Positions 16,824 to 25,862 of a stretch of 64,000 nt of DNA are shown piece after piece. Origin of the DNA: Brevundimonas subvibrioides (lineage in GTDB: Bacteria > Pseudomonadota > Alphaproteobacteria > Caulobacterales > Caulobacteraceae). The DNA is taken from assembly GCA_002280475.1 (NCBI GenBank), contig NCEB01000007.1:1-64000 (forward strand). Direction: 5' to 3'. A program made the position numbers and the translations under genes. Below the pieces are notes generated by a model. It ran no database searches. It saw nothing but the letters and a program-made list of their open reading frames with translations, and had not been told where the DNA came from. How positions within the stretch are numbered: the stretch's first letter is position 1; each line of letters opens with the position of its first letter.

Positions 16824-17942
16824 TCAGGCGCGCGCCCAGACGCCGAACGGATCGGACCATGCAAGCCCCATGGCTTCGGCCACCGCCGGATAGGTGATCT
16901 CGCCGCGCAGGACGTTCAGCCCCCGCGCCAGATGCGGGTCCTTCCTCAGCGCCTCCAGCCCGTGGTCGGCCAAAGCCAGGCCGAACGGCAGGGTTGCGTT
17001 GTTCAGCGCCTCGGAGCTGGTCCGCGGCGCGGCGCCCGGCATGTTGGCGACGCAGTAATGCACCACCCCGTCGACGGTATAGGTCGGGTCCTCGTGGGTC
17101 GTGGCGTGGCTGGTCTCGAAACAGCCGCCCTGGTCGATGGCGACGTCGACCAGCACCGAACCCGGCTTCATCCGCTTCAGGTGCGCCTTCTTGATCAGCT
17201 TGGGGGCCTCGGCGCCGGGCACCAGGACCGCGCCGATGACCACGTCGGCCTTGACCACCTCCTCGTCGATCGCGCCGATCGAGGAATAGCGGGTGATGAC
17301 CCGGCCGCTGGTGACCTCGTCGATCCAGGCCATCCGAGGGATGGACCGCTCCAGCACCACCACCTCGGCGCCCAGCCCCATGGCCATGCGCGCGGCGTTC
17401 AGCCCCACGACCCCGCCCCCCAGGACCAGCACCCGCGCGGGCGCCACGCCCGGCACGCCGCAGAACAGCAGGCCCATGCCGCCGTTGTGCTTCAGCAGGG
17501 TCTCGGCCGCGGAGAAGACCGCGATCCGCCCCGCGACCTCGGACATGGGGGCCAGCAGCGGCAGGCCGCCCCGCGCGTCGGTCACCGTCTCATAGGCGAT
17601 CGCGGCGCATTTCGACGCCATCAGGCCCTTCGTCTGCTCCGGATCGGGGGCCAGGTGCAGATAGGTGTAGAGGATCTGGTCCTCGCGCAGCATCTCCCAC
17701 TCGACCTTCTGCGGCTCCTTGACCTTCACGATCATGTCCGAGGTCGCGAACACCGTCGGGGCGTCGGCGACGATCGCGGCCCCCGCCCGGATGTAGTCGT
17801 CGTCGGTGAAGCCCGCCCCCAGGCCCGCGCCCGTCTGCACCCCGACCGTGTGGCCGTGGGCGACGTACTCCCGGACCGCCGTGGGCGTCAGACCGACGCG
17901 ATGTTCGTTCTTCTTGATCTCTCTCGGGACGCCGACGCGCAT
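16824..17942 (-). CDS. ald: Alanine dehydrogenase
   Basis: 372 residues, normal length. The N-terminus MRVGVPREIKKNEHRVGLTP is the family signature, YLHLAPDPEQTKGL contains the catalytic His, and VLVLGGGVVGLNAARMAMGLGAEVVVLER is the NAD-binding Rossmann motif around residues 168-195. It interconverts L-alanine and pyruvate plus ammonia. It diverges from the Lrp/AsnC regulator at 18062, the usual arrangement for AldR-controlled ald. Confidence 0.94.
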   Translation of the reverse strand: MRVGVPREIKKNEHRVGLTPTAVREYVAHGHTVGVQTGAGLGAGFTDDDYIRAGAAIVADAPTVFATSDMIVKVKEPQKVEWEMLREDQILYTYLHLAPDPEQTKGLMASKCAAIAYETVTDARGGLPLLAPMSEVAGRIAVFSAAETLLKHNGGMGLLFCGVPGVAPARVLVLGGGVVGLNAARMAMGLGAEVVVLERSIPRMAWIDEVTSGRVITRYSSIGAIDEEVVKADVVIGAVLVPGAEAPKLIKKAHLKRMKPGSVLVDVAIDQGGCFETSHATTHEDPTYTVDGVVHYCVANMPGAAPRTSSEALNNATLPFGLALADHGLEALRKDPHLARGLNVLRGEITYPAVAEAMGLAWSDPFGVWARA

Positions 17943-18061
17943 GGGGTTTCCTCGCCTCTCTCAGGGTTTGGCGGGAAAATAGCGCCGGGCGGATCGCAGG
18001 TTCCTGTTCTTTTCCGCGAGTGATCGGCGTAAAGTCGCAGAATCCTGCATCCGGACCGTCC
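17943..18061. promoter_or_regulatory. Divergent ald/Lrp-type regulator intergenic region
   Basis: The 119 bases between the two divergent starts contain GCAGGTTCCTG (17996-18006) and, inverted about 35 bases away, CAGAATCCTGC (18042-18052), which match at roughly 9 of 12 positions. That is compatible with a multi-site Lrp-family operator. The assignment is inferred from context. Confidence 0.35.
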
Positions 18062-18538
18062 ATGAAGACCGTTTCCGCCGTCGCCTTGGACGCCACCGAC
18101 AGAAAGATGCTTCGCCTGCTCCAGGTCGACGGCCGCATGACCAACGCGGACCTGGCCAAACAGGTCGCCCTGTCCGAGAGCGCCTGCCTGCGCCGCCTCC
18201 GGGCCCTCGAAGGAGCCGGCGTCATCAGCCGCTATGCCGCCGTCATCAACGAGCGTGCCGTGGGCCTGCCGATCAGCGTCTTCGTCACCGTGACCCTGTC
18301 GTCCCAGGCCGAGAGCGCCCTGACCGCGTTCGAGACCGCCATCGCCGGCGTGCCCGAGGTGGTCGAATGCTATCTGATGACCGGCGGCTCGGACTATCTG
18401 CTGCGGCTGGTGGTGCGCGACGTCGACGACCTGGAGCGGGTTCATGCCCGCGCCCTGACCACCATCCCCGGCGTGACGCGGGTGTCTTCCAGCGTGGCGA
18501 TGCGCACGGTGGTCAAGCGCGGGGCCCTGCCGGTGTGA
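18062..18538 (+). CDS. Lrp/AsnC family transcriptional regulator of ald
   Basis: 158 residues from ATG 18062. HTH region: MTNADLAKQVALSESACLRR near residues 24-43, then the RAM ligand-binding domain with VVECYLMTGGSDYLLRLVV. Lrp-type proteins form octamers that bind amino acids. Divergent placement 119 bases from ald predicts that it activates ald in response to alanine (AldR-like). The position is the evidence; ligand specificity is inferred. Confidence 0.9.
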   Translation: MKTVSAVALDATDRKMLRLLQVDGRMTNADLAKQVALSESACLRRLRALEGAGVISRYAAVINERAVGLPISVFVTVTLSSQAESALTAFETAIAGVPEVVECYLMTGGSDYLLRLVVRDVDDLERVHARALTTIPGVTRVSSSVAMRTVVKRGALPV

Positions 18539-18657
18539 GGCCGAGCGGCCGGTCTTAACGCCCTGACAACCCTGCTTCTCAAGCTCGCGGAAACCGTGCC
18601 TGGTGAACCGACCTTAGCGGTTGGCGTGCATGATCTCCTCAACTTCGAGGAGCTGTC

Positions 18658-19632
18658 ATGGTCCGCAAAAGGCGACCAGGAAAATTCGAGGCGATCGTTC
18701 TCGCGTCGGCGCTGGGCGTCGCCTGCGGGGCGACGGCCGCCGTGGCCCAGACGGCCTCCGCGCCCGGTGCCGTCATGCCTCTGGGCCGCGCCGCGCCGGC
18801 GCCCGAGGGTTTCCTCGACCTGTGCGAGCGGGCTCCCGACCAGTGCCCGTCCATCGGCCCCGTCCCCGATGGCCGCGCGCTTCGCGCCGAGGCCAACCGC
18901 CGCTTCTGGCAGGCTGCCGTCCCCCGGCGAGCGGGTCCCGCCGCGATCTCTCCTGCCGCCTTCACGGTCGCCCCGCCTGCGGTGGTCGACTTCAGGCTGG
19001 TCCTGCCCGTGCCCCGCCTCTACCCCCTGGACGCGGCGCTGCCGCTCGACGCCCCTTCGCCTGAGACAGCGCCCGCCCTGGACGGCGCGCCGTCGGTCGA
19101 GATGGTCGCCACGACAGCGGTCGAGGTGGCAGGCTCCGCGATGTCCCCCGAAGCCGCCGCAGCCGGGGATGCGATTACGATCTCCCCCGACCTCGCTCTG
19201 GCCGCCCCCCCGGTCGCCGAGGTCGCTCCCGCCACCTTCGCCCTGGATCGCGCCGGATGGCGGCTCGTCAACGGCGTCAACCGCCGCATGAACCGGGGCA
19301 TCCGCAACGCCTCCGACGCGCGGCTGTATGGCCGCGAGGATCACTGGACACTCCCGACCGGCGACCAGGCCCAGGGCGACTGCGAAGACTATGTCCTGGC
19401 CAAGCGCGCAGGCCTGATCGCGGCCGGCGTGCCGGCCGAGGCCCTGTCGATCGCCATTGTCGAGACCGCATGGGGCGAGAGCCACGCCGTCCTGCTGCTG
19501 GCTTCCGACCAGGGCGAATATGTGCTCGACAGTCTGTCGCCGTGGGTCTCGCGCTGGGATCGCGTCAACTATCGCTGGCGCGAGCGCCAGGCCCCGGGTC
19601 GGCCGTTTGACTGGGTCAGCGTCGCCCTCTAG
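18658..19632 (+). CDS. Transglutaminase-like cysteine peptidase (BTLCP/LapG-like)
   Basis: 324 residues. The N-terminus MVRKRRPGKFEAIVLASALG reads as a signal peptide, followed by a Pro/Ala-rich linker to about residue 190 and a C-terminal catalytic domain. The triad is visible: Cys242 in GDCEDYVLAK, His276 in ESHAVLLL and Asp291 in VLDSLS. LapG-like members cleave adhesins at the cell surface under c-di-GMP control; in exopolysaccharide loci related proteins accompany export machinery. The GGAG at 18650-18653 provides a ribosome binding site. First gene of the EPS-type cluster; stop followed 31 bases later by the TPR protein. Confidence 0.85.
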   Translation: MVRKRRPGKFEAIVLASALGVACGATAAVAQTASAPGAVMPLGRAAPAPEGFLDLCERAPDQCPSIGPVPDGRALRAEANRRFWQAAVPRRAGPAAISPAAFTVAPPAVVDFRLVLPVPRLYPLDAALPLDAPSPETAPALDGAPSVEMVATTAVEVAGSAMSPEAAAAGDAITISPDLALAAPPVAEVAPATFALDRAGWRLVNGVNRRMNRGIRNASDARLYGREDHWTLPTGDQAQGDCEDYVLAKRAGLIAAGVPAEALSIAIVETAWGESHAVLLLASDQGEYVLDSLSPWVSRWDRVNYRWRERQAPGRPFDWVSVAL

Positions 19633-19663
19633 TGCGGACCTCGCGATCCGGGGAACGCCGTCG

Positions 19664-20200
19664 ATGCCGAAATCCGCGCTTGTCCGTCACGGGCCCGCCG
19701 TCGCCTTGGGGGTGTTCACGGTGGCCGGGGGCCTCGCGCTCGCGGCGCCCCTGACCTGGCCGGGGTCTTGGGTGGCCGACCTGCCGCGCCTGGCGTCCGT
19801 CAGCGAGGCCCGCGCCGCCAGGGCCGCGACCGCGACGCCGGTCGATCTGCCGGAGATCCGCGCACAGACCCTCGCCGTGCTCGCCGAACGACCGCTGGAC
19901 TCGGTCGCCTGGGCCCGGCTCGCCTGGATCGCCGCCGAACAGGACGACATGGAGGCCGCGCGCGACGCCCTGGACCGGAGTTATGTCGCCGCCCCCTATG
20001 GCCCCGAGGTCACGGCCTGGCGGCTGCGGTTCGCTTTCGACCTGTGGGGGCGACTGACGCCGGATCTGCGCCGCCAGGTTCTGGCCGAGCTGCGCATGAC
20101 CGCCGCGACCCGGCCGGCCATCGTCGAAACCGTTCGAGACCAGGTCCGCGATCCCGCGGGCCGGTGGGCCCTTGATCTCATGGTTCCCGAGCCGCTCTAG
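19664..20200 (+). CDS. Periplasmic/membrane TPR-like protein of the exopolysaccharide cluster
   Basis: 178 residues from ATG 19664, with GGGGAA nine bases upstream. One N-terminal hydrophobic anchor (about residues 12-32, VALGVFTVAGGLALAAPLTW). The rest is helical with a TPR-like unit: RPLDSVAWARLAWIAAEQDDMEAARDALDRSY. The same order (LapG-like protease, TPR protein, OM barrel, tyrosine kinase) suggests an accessory part of polysaccharide export. No catalytic motif; function unknown. Confidence 0.65.
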   Translation: MPKSALVRHGPAVALGVFTVAGGLALAAPLTWPGSWVADLPRLASVSEARAARAATATPVDLPEIRAQTLAVLAERPLDSVAWARLAWIAAEQDDMEAARDALDRSYVAAPYGPEVTAWRLRFAFDLWGRLTPDLRRQVLAELRMTAATRPAIVETVRDQVRDPAGRWALDLMVPEPL

Positions 20201-20282
20201 ACGCCACACGCGGTCCCGGCCTTCGGGCGAGGGTTGCGAATGGGCCACAGCACAGCCCTTCCGCGCGGCGCTCGCCGATTTC

Positions 20283-20349
20283 ACATACCTATGTATTTTG
20301 TTTGAAGGGTTACCCGTGTATTAAAGCGCCTGGATTAGGGGATCTAGCC
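20283..20349 (+). promoter_or_regulatory. AT-rich leader with small inverted repeats upstream of the Ala-rich secreted protein
   Basis: This leader is AT-rich compared with its surroundings. It contains ACATACCTATGT (inverted repeat ACATA-CC-TATGT, 20283-20294) and GGGTTACCC just downstream. It likely holds the promoter and an operator for the gene at 20350. No exact -10/-35 pair stands out. Confidence 0.35.
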
Positions 20350-20829
20350 ATGTTCAAGACCAAGCTCATCGCGTTCGCATGCCATGCCGCGCTTGCCGGT
20401 CTGGCGCTGGCTGCCGCGCCCATCGCCGCGTCCGCGGCCGTGTCGGCGGCCCAGGACACCGTCGAAGCCGCCACGGCCATCGTCGAGGCCGCCATCGTTC
20501 AGGCCCAGAATGAAGCCGCCGCCGCCGGCCTGACGGGCGACGCGGCCGCCGCCTACATTCAGAGCGCGATCGCGACGGCTCTCGCCGCCAACGGCATCAG
20601 CCCGGCCGTCGGGCTTCAGGCCGTCTCCAACGCCCAGGCTTCGCTGGCGGCGTCCGGCCAGCTGTCGCCTGCGGCTGCGTCGGCGGTGTCGTCCATCCAG
20701 AGCAGCGCGAACTCGGGCACCAGCGGCGCGCCGGCCTCGGGTGGCCAGAGCGGTGGGGCTCCGATCGGAGCGTCCGGTTCGGCGGGCGGCGGTGGCGGCG
20801 GTGGCTCGGACTATCGTCCGGCGACCTAG
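20350..20829 (+). CDS. Secreted Ala-rich protein with Gly-rich tail
   Basis: 159 residues from ATG 20350. Signal peptide MFKTKLIAFACHAALAGLAL ending in an ASA-type cleavage site near residue 28. The mature protein is extremely Ala-rich and helical (DTVEAATAIVEAAIVQAQNE), then Ser/Gly-rich with a GGGGGGG run before the C-terminus. No Cys. No family recognised. It lies between the TPR protein and the OM barrel and may be a structural matrix or export component; that is context only. Confidence 0.65.
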   Translation: MFKTKLIAFACHAALAGLALAAAPIAASAAVSAAQDTVEAATAIVEAAIVQAQNEAAAAGLTGDAAAAYIQSAIATALAANGISPAVGLQAVSNAQASLAASGQLSPAAASAVSSIQSSANSGTSGAPASGGQSGGAPIGASGSAGGGGGGGSDYRPAT

Positions 20830-20887
20830 ACCGCCTTTCTCTTTTTTTTGACGTGAAGCGGCGCTCCGAAGGAGCGACGGGGGAACC

Positions 20888-22198
20888 ATGCCGACACGCA
20901 CAAGCCGCCTCGCCCTGTTCGTCTCGCTGGTGGCATGGGCCTCTGCCGGCGTGGCGCAGAGCCAATCGACATCGAGCTCGATCAGCGCCGCCCAGTCTCA
21001 GTCCGGCGATATGTTCGCGCGCGATCGCAGCGTCGCCGTGACCGCGCGGCCTCGACCGGGCTATGAGGCGCTCGGCCTGTCGGCCGGGACCTTCGGCGTC
21101 TTTCCGTCATTGCAGATCGACGCCGAGCACAATGACAACGTCTTCGCCGTCGCCACGGGGGCGGACAGCGACTGGATCGTGCGGCTGAAGCCGGAGGTCC
21201 AGATCGAGTCCGGCTGGTCGCGCCACTCCCTCGCGGCCTACGCCAGGGCGAACATCAGCCGGTACCAGGATTTCGACGCCGAGAATTTCGAGGACTGGAG
21301 CGTGGGCGCGTCCGGTCGGCTCGACATCACCCGGGCCGCCAACATCGCCGCCGGCTACGACTACGCCTCGGTCACCGAGCCGCGCACATCCTCCAACGCC
21401 CCGGCCTCCACGCGGGAACCGGTCAGCTACGCGCTGGATTCGGCCTTTCTCGCCGCGTCCCGCGTCAGCGGGCGGATCAAGCTCTCGGCGCGCGGCGATG
21501 TCCGGACGTTTGACTATGAGGACGCGGTCACCCTCGGCGGCACGGTCATCGACCAGGACAACCGCGACCGCACGATCACCAGCCTGACCGGCCGCGCCGA
21601 TGTGGCGCTCAGCCCCGCCACGGCCTTGTTCGTCCAGGCGACCACCAACACCCGCGATTACGACACCGCCACCTCGGTTCTTCTGCCCGCGCGCGATTCC
21701 GACGGGTACGAGCTGCTGGCGGGCGCCAACTTCGAGGTCGGTGCCGTCACCCGGGGCGAGATCGCGGTCGGCTACATCAGCCAGGAGTTCGACGCGGCGG
21801 TCTACGACAAGATCGACGGCTTCGGTGCCCGGGCTCAGCTCGAATGGTTTCCCACCCAGCTGACGACCGTGACGGGGTATGCGTCGCGCACGATCGAGGA
21901 CTCCGGCATCGCCGGCTCGGGCGGCTATCTGTCGTCGTCGGCGGGCGTGAGGATCGACCACGAGCTGCGCCGCAATGTGTTGCTCAACGCCAATGCCTCG
22001 CTGTCGCGCGACGATTACGAGGGCATCGCCCGTGAGGACGACCGGCTGCAGGTCTCGGTCGGTGGAACCTATCTCCTGAACCGCAACCTGGGGATCAGCG
22101 TCTCGGCCAGCCACTTCGAGCAGACCTCCTCGGGCCTGGCGGCCGGGTCGGAGTTCGACGTCAATCGCCTGACGGCGACCCTCGTTGCCCAGTTCTAG
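20888..22198 (+). CDS. Outer-membrane beta-barrel protein (BBP2 family) of exopolysaccharide locus
   Basis: 436 residues. Signal peptide MPTRTSRLALFVSLVAWASA, a short linker, then a barrel of alternating polar/aromatic strands (LQIDAEHNDNVFAV, GYDYASVTEPRTSS, FVQATTNTRDYDTA) and a C-terminal Phe (LVAQF). DAEHNDNVF is the typical start of the BBP2 porin-like family found next to Wzz/tyrosine-kinase genes. A likely outer-membrane exit for polysaccharide. GGGGGA lies upstream of the ATG. The downstream kinase begins 33 bases later. Confidence 0.8.
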   Translation: MPTRTSRLALFVSLVAWASAGVAQSQSTSSSISAAQSQSGDMFARDRSVAVTARPRPGYEALGLSAGTFGVFPSLQIDAEHNDNVFAVATGADSDWIVRLKPEVQIESGWSRHSLAAYARANISRYQDFDAENFEDWSVGASGRLDITRAANIAAGYDYASVTEPRTSSNAPASTREPVSYALDSAFLAASRVSGRIKLSARGDVRTFDYEDAVTLGGTVIDQDNRDRTITSLTGRADVALSPATALFVQATTNTRDYDTATSVLLPARDSDGYELLAGANFEVGAVTRGEIAVGYISQEFDAAVYDKIDGFGARAQLEWFPTQLTTVTGYASRTIEDSGIAGSGGYLSSSAGVRIDHELRRNVLLNANASLSRDDYEGIAREDDRLQVSVGGTYLLNRNLGISVSASHFEQTSSGLAAGSEFDVNRLTATLVAQF

Positions 22199-22231
22199 AC
22201 GGATCTCTCCGTCCCAGGTGCGTTGCCTTCC

Positions 22232-24487
22232 ATGCTGAACTCCGTTTCCGAGCCGCGCTCCTACGCTTCCCAAGGCGGGCCATCCGACAGCGACGAGGGT
22301 CGCGGTGATGGCGTGGACCTGCACCGACTGATCGCGCTGTTCCGGCGCCGCCTGCCGCTCTTCCTGGCGGTGGCCCTGATCGTGATGGTGGGGTCGGTCA
22401 TCTCGACGGTCCGGGCGACGCCGCTCTATACGGCGACGTCCAGCCTGACGATCAACACGCGCGAACAGAACGTCGTCTCCGCCGAGGCCGTGCTCTCGGG
22501 CCTGTCGGCCGAGAACAGCGTGGTCGACACCGAAATCGAGATCCTGAAGTCGCGCCAGCTGGCCCAGCGGGTGGTCGAGGCCCTGAATCTGGAGGAGGAT
22601 CCGGAGTTCAACCCGGCCCTCGCCGAGCCGGGAGCGATCCAGGCCGTGGTGGGCGGCATCGCCACCCTGTTCGGCGCCGCGGCCCCCGATGCGGCCCGGG
22701 CCCAGCTGTCGGCGGTCGAGGCCCAGAAAGAGAAGGAAAAGGTCGTCGACAATGTGCTCAAGCGCCTGTCGGTGCGCCGGGCGGGCCTGACCTATGTGAT
22801 GAACGTCGGCTTCACCTCCGACAACCCGGCCAAGGCCGCGCGCATCGCCAACACCTATGCCGAACGTTATCTGCTCGAGCAGCTCGAGGCCAAGTTCGAC
22901 GCCACGCGTCAGGCGAACTCCTGGCTCAACGTCCGACTGACGGAGTTGCGCACCGAGGTGCAGCAGGCCGAGGCCGCGGTCGAACAGTACCGCACCGCCA
23001 ACAACCTGCTCAGCGCCTCCGGCGCCACCCTGACCGAGCAGGAGATCTCGACCTACAACCAGCAGCTGGCGACGGTGCGGGCCACCCAGGCCGAGGCCGA
23101 GGCCCGGCTGCGCACGGCCCGCGCCCAGCTGGCGGCGGGCTCCAACGGCGAGGACGTGGGCGAGGCCCTGGGCTCCCAGGTGGTCCAGCAACTGCGCTCG
23201 CGCCGCGCCGAGGTCTCGGGCCGGGTCGCCGACCTGTCCAGCCGCTATGGCCCGCGTCACCCCGACATGCTGCGCGCCGAACGCGAGCTCGCCGACATCG
23301 ACGCCCAGATCCAGGCCGAGATCCGCCGCATCATCTCCAACCTCGAGGCCCAGGTGCAGGTCGCGCGCGAGCGCACGGGCTCGATGGCCGGAAGCCTGGG
23401 CTCGGCGCGCGGAACCCTGGCCGCCAACAATGCCGCCGGCGTCCGGCTGAACGAACTGTCTCGCAATGCCGAGTCGGTCCGGACCCTGTACCAGAGCTTC
23501 CTCAACCGCTTCCAGGAAACCAGCAGCACCGAAGGCCTTCAGGAATCCGACGCCCGCATCGTGTCCCCCGCGGCGATTCCTCTCAGGCCCAGCTCGCCGA
23601 ACGTGCCGCTCAATCTGACGATGGGTCTGGCCCTGGCCATGGCCGCCGGTCTCGCCGCCGTGGTTCTGGCCGTCATGCTGGACACCGGCGTGATCACGGC
23701 CGAGGACGTCGAGCACAAGTTCGGCCTGCCGCACCTGGGCTCCGTGCCTCTGCTGGCCTCGGTGGCCGCCCCCGAAGACCGGGACGAGACGCCGGCCGAC
23801 TATGTGGTCAAGAGACCCCTGGCCAGCTTCACCGAATCCGTCCGGGCCATGCGGGCCTCGATCCTGTTCTCGCGCATCGGGCACGACATCCGCGTCATCA
23901 CCCTGACCTCGGCCCTGCCGGGCGAAGGCAAGACCACTTCCGCCCTGTGCCTGGCGCGCGTCGCGGCCCAGTCGGGCCTGCGGGTGGTCCTCGTCGACTG
24001 CGACCTGCGTCGGCGCAACGTCAACCGCCTGCTGGGTTTCGAGCCCGTAGCGGGGCTGGTCGAGGTGCTGAACCGCGCCGTGCCGCTGGAACGGGCCATG
24101 ATGCTGGACGAGCCCTCCGGGGCCCACATCCTGCCTCTGGCGAAGAACAGCTTCACCCCGCGCGACGTGTTCGGCTCGGCGGCGATGGACGAGCTCATGG
24201 CTCAACTTCGCCGCGACTTCGATCTGGTGATCCTCGACACCGCGCCGGTCCTCGCCGTGTCGGACACGCGACTGGTCGCCGCCAAGGCCGACGCGGTCGT
24301 CTTCCTGGCCCGCTGGCGCAAGACGCCCGAGAAGGCCATCGCCGCGGCGCTGAAGATTCTGGAACAGTCCGGGGCCCACGTCGCCGGTGTCGGCCTGACC
24401 CAGGTCGATATGAAGGCCCAGGCGCGCTACGGCTACGGTGACGCCGGCTACTACTACGCCGACTACAAGAAATACTACTCGGCCTGA
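22232..24487 (+). CDS. Polysaccharide co-polymerase and bacterial tyrosine autokinase (Wzz-BYK)
   Basis: 751 residues from ATG 22232; an in-frame TTG at 22223 is less likely. The Wzz domain starts near residue 30 with TM1 (LFLAVALIVMVGSVIS), followed by long periplasmic coiled coils (residues 170-420) and TM2 (LALAMAAGLAAVVLAVMLD). The cytoplasmic kinase has Walker A (ALPGEGKTTSALCLA), A-prime (VVLVDCDLRRR) and Walker B (DLVILDTAPVLAVSD). The C-terminus carries eight tyrosines (RYGYGDAGYYYADYKKYY), the autophosphorylation cluster. It controls chain length and export of exopolysaccharide. Confidence 0.93.
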   Translation: MLNSVSEPRSYASQGGPSDSDEGRGDGVDLHRLIALFRRRLPLFLAVALIVMVGSVISTVRATPLYTATSSLTINTREQNVVSAEAVLSGLSAENSVVDTEIEILKSRQLAQRVVEALNLEEDPEFNPALAEPGAIQAVVGGIATLFGAAAPDAARAQLSAVEAQKEKEKVVDNVLKRLSVRRAGLTYVMNVGFTSDNPAKAARIANTYAERYLLEQLEAKFDATRQANSWLNVRLTELRTEVQQAEAAVEQYRTANNLLSASGATLTEQEISTYNQQLATVRATQAEAEARLRTARAQLAAGSNGEDVGEALGSQVVQQLRSRRAEVSGRVADLSSRYGPRHPDMLRAERELADIDAQIQAEIRRIISNLEAQVQVARERTGSMAGSLGSARGTLAANNAAGVRLNELSRNAESVRTLYQSFLNRFQETSSTEGLQESDARIVSPAAIPLRPSSPNVPLNLTMGLALAMAAGLAAVVLAVMLDTGVITAEDVEHKFGLPHLGSVPLLASVAAPEDRDETPADYVVKRPLASFTESVRAMRASILFSRIGHDIRVITLTSALPGEGKTTSALCLARVAAQSGLRVVLVDCDLRRRNVNRLLGFEPVAGLVEVLNRAVPLERAMMLDEPSGAHILPLAKNSFTPRDVFGSAAMDELMAQLRRDFDLVILDTAPVLAVSDTRLVAAKADAVVFLARWRKTPEKAIAAALKILEQSGAHVAGVGLTQVDMKAQARYGYGDAGYYYADYKKYYSA

Positions 24488-24491
24488 TGCG

Positions 24492-25862
24492 ATGAGTTCG
24501 ACCGCGCTCGCGAGCCCTCGAGAGCGAAGAACCACGGCCTTCGCGGGCCGTCGGGGGCCCGAACGGCGACCCTCGATCACGGCGATGGCGGGACTGGCCG
24601 CCGCGCCGGCGCTTCTGACGGTGGCGCATCTCCTGTTCGGCGCCAATCAGCCGGCGGCGGCGGCGTGGCTCACCGCGGCCCTGGGTCTCGCCCTTCTGAT
24701 CGCGCTGGCCACGCCCCTCCGGCGATCGCTCGACGCCCTGGGCGGCGCGGCCGTTCCTGCGGTCCTGTTCGGTGTCGTCATCGCGACGGCGCTCTGGAGC
24801 CTGACGCCCTGGGGACCGGGCGGGGCCCAGCCGGCCTGGAGCTGGGCGGGTGTCGCGCCCGGCTCCCTGACCATCGATCGCAGCGCGACCCAGCTTGAGA
24901 TCGTCAAGCTTCTGGGCCTGGCCTGCGCCTTCGGCCTCGGGGCGTTGCAGGGCGTCCGGCGCGACCGGGCCCAGGCCACGGTCGAGGCGATCGTCTGGAT
25001 CGGCGGGGCCTATGCCGCCATTTCGCTGATCAGCTTCCTTTCCGGAGCCCAGGTCGCCACCGGCGATCGGCTGACGGGCGGCTTTCTCAGCGCCAACAGC
25101 GGCGGCACGGTCTTCGGCATTCTGACGGTCCTGGGCCTGGCGCTGTTCCTGCGCGCCTGGAGCCGGACCGAGGGCCTCGGCGCGACCCGGCGGATGACGG
25201 CCTCCGCGGTCTCGATCGCCTGCCTGTCCCTGACCGCCGTCTGTCTGATCCTGACCGCGTCGCGCATGGCGCTGGTGGCGACCCTGTTCGCGTCCGGCGG
25301 CCTGCTGCTGTGGACCCTGGCCACCCGCAAGCGCGACCGGGGGGCCATCGCCGTCGGGGGCGGCCTTCTGATCGCCGTGGCCGGGGTTCTGCTGGCCGGC
25401 GGCAACGACCTCCTGTGGTCTCGCCTCGCCGCGACCGAGTCCGGCATGGACGTGCGCGGTCAGTTGTTCGCCGTCCACTGGTCGGCCTTCACCGCCTCAC
25501 CGGTGTTCGGCTGGGGCCTGGGCAGTTTCGACGCCGTCAACCTGCAGCGGATGACCGCCGAGACCGCGCCGCAGCTGTGGTCCATGCGGGCCACGCACAA
25601 CGTCTATCTGCAGTGGCTGGAAGAGGCCGGGCTGGTCGGCGCCGCGCCGATGTTCCTGCTGATCGGTTGGATCCTCGTCGGCGCGACCCTGCGCAGCGGG
25701 GGCGGGCGGGGCCAGACGCTGATGATCGGGCTGATCTGCGCCAGTGGCGTCGTCCTGATCCACGGCCTCACCGACTTCGCTCTTCAGGTGCCGTCGATCG
25801 CGGCCTTCTGGAGCTTCCTGCTCGGCCTGCAGTACGGTTTCGGCCGGGGGAGCGGCGGATGA
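24492..25862 (+). CDS. O-antigen ligase/polymerase-like membrane protein (Wzy_C domain)
   Basis: 456 residues from ATG 24492, 5 bases after the kinase stop. About 10-11 membrane segments. The large periplasmic loop near residues 320-390 includes RGQLFAVHWSAFTASPVFGWG and RATHNVYLQWLEEAGLVG, with the conserved His of HNVYLQ typical of WaaL/Wzy_C proteins. It joins or polymerises glycan units on the periplasmic face. The cluster has no glycosyltransferases, so precursors must be made elsewhere. Overlaps the next gene by four bases. Confidence 0.85.
   Translation: MSSTALASPRERRTTAFAGRRGPERRPSITAMAGLAAAPALLTVAHLLFGANQPAAAAWLTAALGLALLIALATPLRRSLDALGGAAVPAVLFGVVIATALWSLTPWGPGGAQPAWSWAGVAPGSLTIDRSATQLEIVKLLGLACAFGLGALQGVRRDRAQATVEAIVWIGGAYAAISLISFLSGAQVATGDRLTGGFLSANSGGTVFGILTVLGLALFLRAWSRTEGLGATRRMTASAVSIACLSLTAVCLILTASRMALVATLFASGGLLLWTLATRKRDRGAIAVGGGLLIAVAGVLLAGGNDLLWSRLAATESGMDVRGQLFAVHWSAFTASPVFGWGLGSFDAVNLQRMTAETAPQLWSMRATHNVYLQWLEEAGLVGAAPMFLLIGWILVGATLRSGGGRGQTLMIGLICASGVVLIHGLTDFALQVPSIAAFWSFLLGLQYGFGRGSGG

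Noticed and set aside
21107..24646. Very long open frame (over 1100 codons) on the minus strand opposite the OM barrel and tyrosine kinase genes
   Set aside because: Composition is low-complexity Arg/Gly/Ala/His of the kind expected opposite high-GC genes; no domain is visible, and the plus-strand genes are secure.
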